Assembly: GCA_035518875.1 (NCBI GenBank)
Contig: DATIXD010000377.1
Coordinates: forward strand, 1 to 10,965
DNA length: 10,965 nt
DNA from: DATIXD01 sp035518875
Lineage (GTDB): Bacteria; Pseudomonadota; Gammaproteobacteria; Methylococcales; Methylococcaceae
Direction: 5' to 3'
The translations under genes were made by a program, and so were the position numbers. This document shows, in pieces, positions 7,709-10,965 of the stretch (its first letter is position 1; every line of letters starts with the position of its first letter). The notes under the pieces were generated by a model. The model saw nothing but the letters and a program-made list of their open reading frames with translations. It was not told the origin of the DNA and searched no databases.

Positions 7709-7739
7709 CCAATTCCCCGGCCAATAATAATCGACGGAT

Positions 7740-7755
7740 TGTGATCGCGATCAGG
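7740..7755. promoter_or_regulatory. Crp-type palindromic site abutting the FecR/TPR start codon
   Basis: TGTGATCGCGATCAGG matches the symmetric CRP consensus TGTGATCTAGATCACA at 12 of 16 positions. The left half-site TGTGA is complete and the right half has TCA of TCACA. The inner TGATCGCGATCA is a perfect 12-bp palindrome and holds two GATC sites. It ends one base before ATG 7756. The adjacent Crp-family protein keeps the CRP-like recognition residues, so it is the natural candidate to bind here. Confidence 0.45.
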
Positions 7756-9708
7756 ATGAAAATCCGCTTACCCTCCTTTGGACTCTGCATCGGGACGATA
7801 GTGGCCCTGCTCGCGCCCATTCCCGGATTGGCCGGCTGTGAACAAGCTGTCGCTCGCTTGGTTTCGCTTCAGGGGAACCTGGAAAGACAGAGCCCGGGCC
7901 AACAGGAATGGCGTGCGGCGTCGCCGGAAGAGACGTTCTGTCCGGGCGACAAAATCCGCACCCGGGAAAGGAGCCGGGCGACCCTCGAGCTGAATAACAA
8001 AACCTACCTATCTCTCGATCAAAAGACCACCGTTATATTCTCCGGGCTTAAACCGCAAGCCCCCCGCTGGCTCGATCTGCTGAAAGGCATCATCTATTTG
8101 CGAAGCCGCACACCGAGTTCAATGGAGATCCGAACGCCGATCGTGAACGCGGCCATTAAGGGAACCGAATTCATGGTCGGTACCGACGATGCGGAAAGCC
8201 AGGTAACCGTCTTCGAAGGCCGGATCGAAACATCCAACGCCCAAGGGCAAGTGACACTGACCAATGGCCAAGCCGCGGTAGCCAAAGTCGGACAGGCGCC
8301 AGTGCGGAAAATCCTGCTGAAACCGCAAGATGCCGTGCAATGGGCGCTGTATTATCCGTCCGTCATCGATATTGCGAGCCTGCGACGATCCACATCCGAC
8401 CCGGCGGTTCGACGTGCGGCCATGCGCTATCTGGCGGGAGGCACGCTGGGCGCACTGGAGGCATTGGACGCCGCCGCAACGCCGGTCCCGATCCTGAAGG
8501 CTGGGCTCCTGCTGAGTCTAGGAAGGGTAGAGGAAGCCGGGAAGCTGCTTGCTGACATCGGCAAGGAACACCGCGCCGATGCGCTCGCCTTGCAAGCGAT
8601 TATCGCCCTGACCAAAAATGATAAGGCCAAGGCCATGGAGTTGGCCCGACAGGCTACTGTATCGCAAGCGAACTCACCCACGGCCTGGACGGCGCTTTCC
8701 TATGTTCAGCAGGCGCATTTCGATTTGGATTCAGCACTAACCAGTGCGAACAAGGCCGCTGAACTATCTCCCGATAACGGTCTGGCGCAAACCCGCATGG
8801 CTGAACTTCTGGCTTCCTTCGGACGACTGTCCGATGCCCGCAAGGCTGCAGCGAAAGCCGTTCAGCTCAATCCGGCCCTGGCCCGACCCTGGGCGGTGCT
8901 GGGCTTCACCCAACTCACGGCAATGGACACCGACCAAGCTTTGGAGAGTTTCGGCAATGCCATCCGCATCGACTCCTCCGACCCGTTGCCCCGCTTCGGC
9001 CTGGGCCTCGCGAAAATCCGCGAGGGGAATTTGGAGAAAGGTACCGAAGAGATCGAAATCGCCGCCAGCCTCGATCCCAACGATTCGCTGACGCGAAGCT
9101 ATCTGGGCAAGGCGTACTACGAGCAAAAACGGAACAAACTGGCCGAGACCGAATACCATCTCGCCCAACGGTTCGATCCCAACGACCTGACGCCCTGGTT
9201 CTATGATGCCATCAAGAAACAGACGGAAAACCGCGCGATCGAGGCGCTCGAAGACATGCAGCAGGCGATCGAGCTGAACGGCAACCGCGCTGTCTACCGC
9301 TCAAAGCAGGCGCTCGACAGTGACCTGGCCGCCCGCAGTTCCGCAGTGGGCCGAATCTACAATGACCTGGGCTTCGGCCAGCGGGCGTTGGTGGAGGGCT
9401 GGAAGTCGCTCAACGCCGACCAGAGGGATTATTCCGCCCATCGCTTCCTCGCTGACACTTACCAGAACCTGCCCAGACACGAAGCGGCGCGGACCAGCGA
9501 ACTCCTGCAATCACAACTCCTGCAACCCCTGAACATCACGCCAGTGCAGCCCTCCCTTGGCGAGCAGAACCTGCTGATTCTCAGCGGTTCCGGGCCTTCG
9601 CAGCCCTCTTTCAACGAATTCAATCCGGTGTTCCAGCGCGACCGCTTCGCCCTCCAAGCTTCCGGGGTGGCTGGCAGTTTCAATACGTTCGGGGATGAAG
9701 TGACCTAG
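7756..9708 (+). CDS. FecR-domain + TPR protein, 5' part of a gene split by an in-frame TAG
   Basis: ATG 7756 gives an export signal (Lys2, Arg4, hydrophobic 8-23) ending L-A-G-C at 25-28, which also fits a lipobox. Upstream in-frame TTG 7684 and GTG 7741 add no family-like sequence. A FecR domain follows (about 30-185, with FCPGDKIRT, the ATLELNNKTYLSLD strand pair and IVNAAIKGTEFMV). About 222-560 is a TPR array with repeated A-L-Y-x-P-type helices. A linker (SELLQSQLLQP at about 581-591) leads to the first barrel strands at FNEFNPVFQRDRF (about 616-630). The frame stops at TAG 9706-9708 after 650 residues, in the middle of a barrel strand, and then stays open in the same frame for 378 more codons. 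The intact protein would be an outer-membrane FecR/TPR beta-barrel, perhaps for export or surface sensing. Confidence 0.82.
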   Translation: MKIRLPSFGLCIGTIVALLAPIPGLAGCEQAVARLVSLQGNLERQSPGQQEWRAASPEETFCPGDKIRTRERSRATLELNNKTYLSLDQKTTVIFSGLKPQAPRWLDLLKGIIYLRSRTPSSMEIRTPIVNAAIKGTEFMVGTDDAESQVTVFEGRIETSNAQGQVTLTNGQAAVAKVGQAPVRKILLKPQDAVQWALYYPSVIDIASLRRSTSDPAVRRAAMRYLAGGTLGALEALDAAATPVPILKAGLLLSLGRVEEAGKLLADIGKEHRADALALQAIIALTKNDKAKAMELARQATVSQANSPTAWTALSYVQQAHFDLDSALTSANKAAELSPDNGLAQTRMAELLASFGRLSDARKAAAKAVQLNPALARPWAVLGFTQLTAMDTDQALESFGNAIRIDSSDPLPRFGLGLAKIREGNLEKGTEEIEIAASLDPNDSLTRSYLGKAYYEQKRNKLAETEYHLAQRFDPNDLTPWFYDAIKKQTENRAIEALEDMQQAIELNGNRAVYRSKQALDSDLAARSSAVGRIYNDLGFGQRALVEGWKSLNADQRDYSAHRFLADTYQNLPRHEAARTSELLQSQLLQPLNITPVQPSLGEQNLLILSGSGPSQPSFNEFNPVFQRDRFALQASGVAGSFNTFGDEVT

Positions 9709-10845
9709 TCTGGCCTACACAAGAATCTTTCATATAGCCTCGGTCAATTCCATTATGAAACCGACGGCTTTCGACCCAACAACGATTTGCGGCAGGATAT
9801 TTACGACGCGTTTTTCCAGACCGCCATCACGCCCGATGTAAGCGTACAGGCGGACGTCCGGCACAAGGAGCTGCATCAAGGGGATCTGAGACTCAACATG
9901 TTCAAGCTTCCGTTCTTTGACCAGAACTACGATCCTTTCTATCGAAGGGAGGTGCGCGGCGAGCGCTATCGGGGAGGAATGCGATACAAACCTGCCGCAA
10001 ATTCGACGCTGTTAGGCTCGGCGATTTTTCAGGACGAAACCTTCGAGTTCGGTACGCTTACCGCGTTGAATAAGCGTACCCGGGATTATAACTTCGAAGC
10101 GCAACATCAAGTCCAAAGCGTTTACGCTGACTTCAATTTAGGGGTAGGGCATTACGAAGCCAAGGATAACATCTTCGTTGCCGATGGAGCTCAAGATACT
10201 CGCAGGACGAATGGCTATTTTTATTCTCTGCTGCATCTCCCGAAAGCCATTACCTTGACCCTTGGGACAAGCTTCGATTCATTCGAAAACCCAGAGGTAT
10301 CCAGTCAGTTACAGTTCAATCCTAAAGCAGGGCTGTTATGGGAAATACAACCTGGAACCACGTTTAGACTTGGAATGACCAGAGGCCTTAACTGGGCAAG
10401 AAACGAGATGCCGACAATCGAGCCGACTCAGGTGGCCGGCTTTAATCAGGTTTTCACCGATCCTTCTGGAACGCGTTTTTGGCGTTACGGAATAGGTCTA
10501 GACCACAAGTTTTCCGAACGGCTTTATTCCGGAGTCGAAGCCTCACTGAGAGAGCTGCGCGTGCCATTCCTTGAAAAAGATAACTTTGAGCCTTGGCGCG
10601 AACAGATTTATCGGGCCTATTTGAACTGGACTATCGATGATCAATTTGCCATTTCACTCAATTACAATTTCGAAAAATTCGAAACCGATTTTGAAGACGA
10701 ATCTGCACTTTTGTTGGCTTTTTTCCCTACGACCGTAACACATGCGGCATCGGGTTCGCTGAGATATTTCTATCGGTCTGGTTTTTTTGCTCAGCTCGAC
10801 CCCATACTGATTAGTCAAGTGGGGTATCCGGATAAATGCGGTTAG
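9709..10845 (+). pseudogene. Beta-barrel 3' part of the FecR/TPR gene, downstream of the in-frame stop
   Basis: The reading frame is the same as that of 7756-9708, separated by a single TAG. It has 378 codons beginning SGLHKNLSYSLGQFHYETDG, with alternating hydrophobic/polar strands and short turns throughout (for example VSVQADVRHKEL, FRLGMTRGLNW, FAISLNYNFEKF). This is what an outer-membrane beta-barrel looks like. No ribosome site or good start codon is seen after the stop; TTG 9787 is only the first permissible codon. It is therefore probably not translated on its own unless the TAG is read through or is a sequencing error. The end is also odd: the chain stops in PDKCG rather than with an aromatic C-terminal residue, suggesting loss of the last strands. 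Confidence 0.7.
10825..10834. repeat. 10-bp perfect palindrome at the disrupted barrel 3' end
   Basis: TATCCGGATA lies where the barrel sequence appears to end abnormally, directly before ATG 10836. It may mark a junction or an operator for the next gene, or be chance. Confidence 0.3.
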
Positions 10846-10965
10846 TTAGCGACGCCACGGACTGGGTGAAACCTCCATATGGAGAGACAAAGGCGCGCTT
10901 TTACCAGTGCTTGGTGGCATGGGGCTATCTTCCACTACTGTTCTGGGTCTGGGGTTTGCCACGAG
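10836..10965 (+). CDS. Partial unknown ORF running off the window (possible membrane protein)
   Basis: ATG 10836 opens a frame that stays open to the window edge (43 codons). It overlaps the end of the barrel frame by 10 bp. It begins MRLVSDATDWVKPPYGETKA and continues with a hydrophobic aromatic-rich run (LVAWGYLPLLFWVWG) that could be a first transmembrane helix. A stop (TAA 10833-10835) precedes it in frame, so the ATG would be the true start. The ribosome site is weak (GGGG at 10821-10824). I do not recognise the family. Confidence 0.35.
   Translation, partial: MRLVSDATDWVKPPYGETKARFYQCLVAWGYLPLLFWVWGLPR

Noticed and set aside
10836..10965. Transposase or insertion-sequence end at the right edge
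   Set aside because: The disrupted barrel end invites it, but no transposase motif, terminal inverted repeat pair or target duplication can be seen in the 130 bases available.

Overview
The window reads as chromosomal DNA of a GC-rich gammaproteobacterium. The protein styles (ArsM with a paired-Cys C-terminus, a DUF4124 protein, a long CHASE2 cyclase, a FecR/TPR/beta-barrel protein) would suit a methanotroph-like Methylococcales member, but that placement is inference. No rRNA, tRNA, CRISPR array or complete insertion sequence was seen.

Left part (1-2542): the 3' end of a SPOR-domain envelope gene (2-136, +), then moaA for molybdenum cofactor synthesis (264-1277, +). Convergent to moaA are a small DUF6494 gene (1289-1495, -) and, upstream of it on the same strand, a secreted DUF4124 + TraB/GumN-like protein (1541-2542, -). 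These two minus-strand genes may share a transcript.

Middle (2543-4454): a roughly 400 bp gene-free stretch, then arsM, an arsenite S-adenosylmethionine methyltransferase (2950-4005, -). It has a good sigma70-like promoter flanked by two near-identical 16-bp dyad repeats. No arsR is visible beside it.

Right part (4455-10965): a nucleotide-signalling cluster on the + strand. It holds a CHASE2-domain class III nucleotide cyclase (4455-6650), a Crp-family regulator with a strong Shine-Dalgarno before a TTG start (6901-7563), and a large FecR + TPR + outer-membrane beta-barrel gene (7756-10845). The cyclase and Crp protein suggest a signal-to-transcription pair. A near-consensus Crp-type palindrome (7740-7755) abuts the start of the FecR/TPR gene. 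Two things stand out. The cyclase has an apparent charge swap at the two base-recognition positions (Asp and Arg where Lys and Asp/Thr are usual). The FecR/TPR/barrel gene is split by one in-frame TAG at 9706-9708 and also seems to lack its normal C-terminal barrel strands. A partial ORF starts at 10836 and leaves the window.
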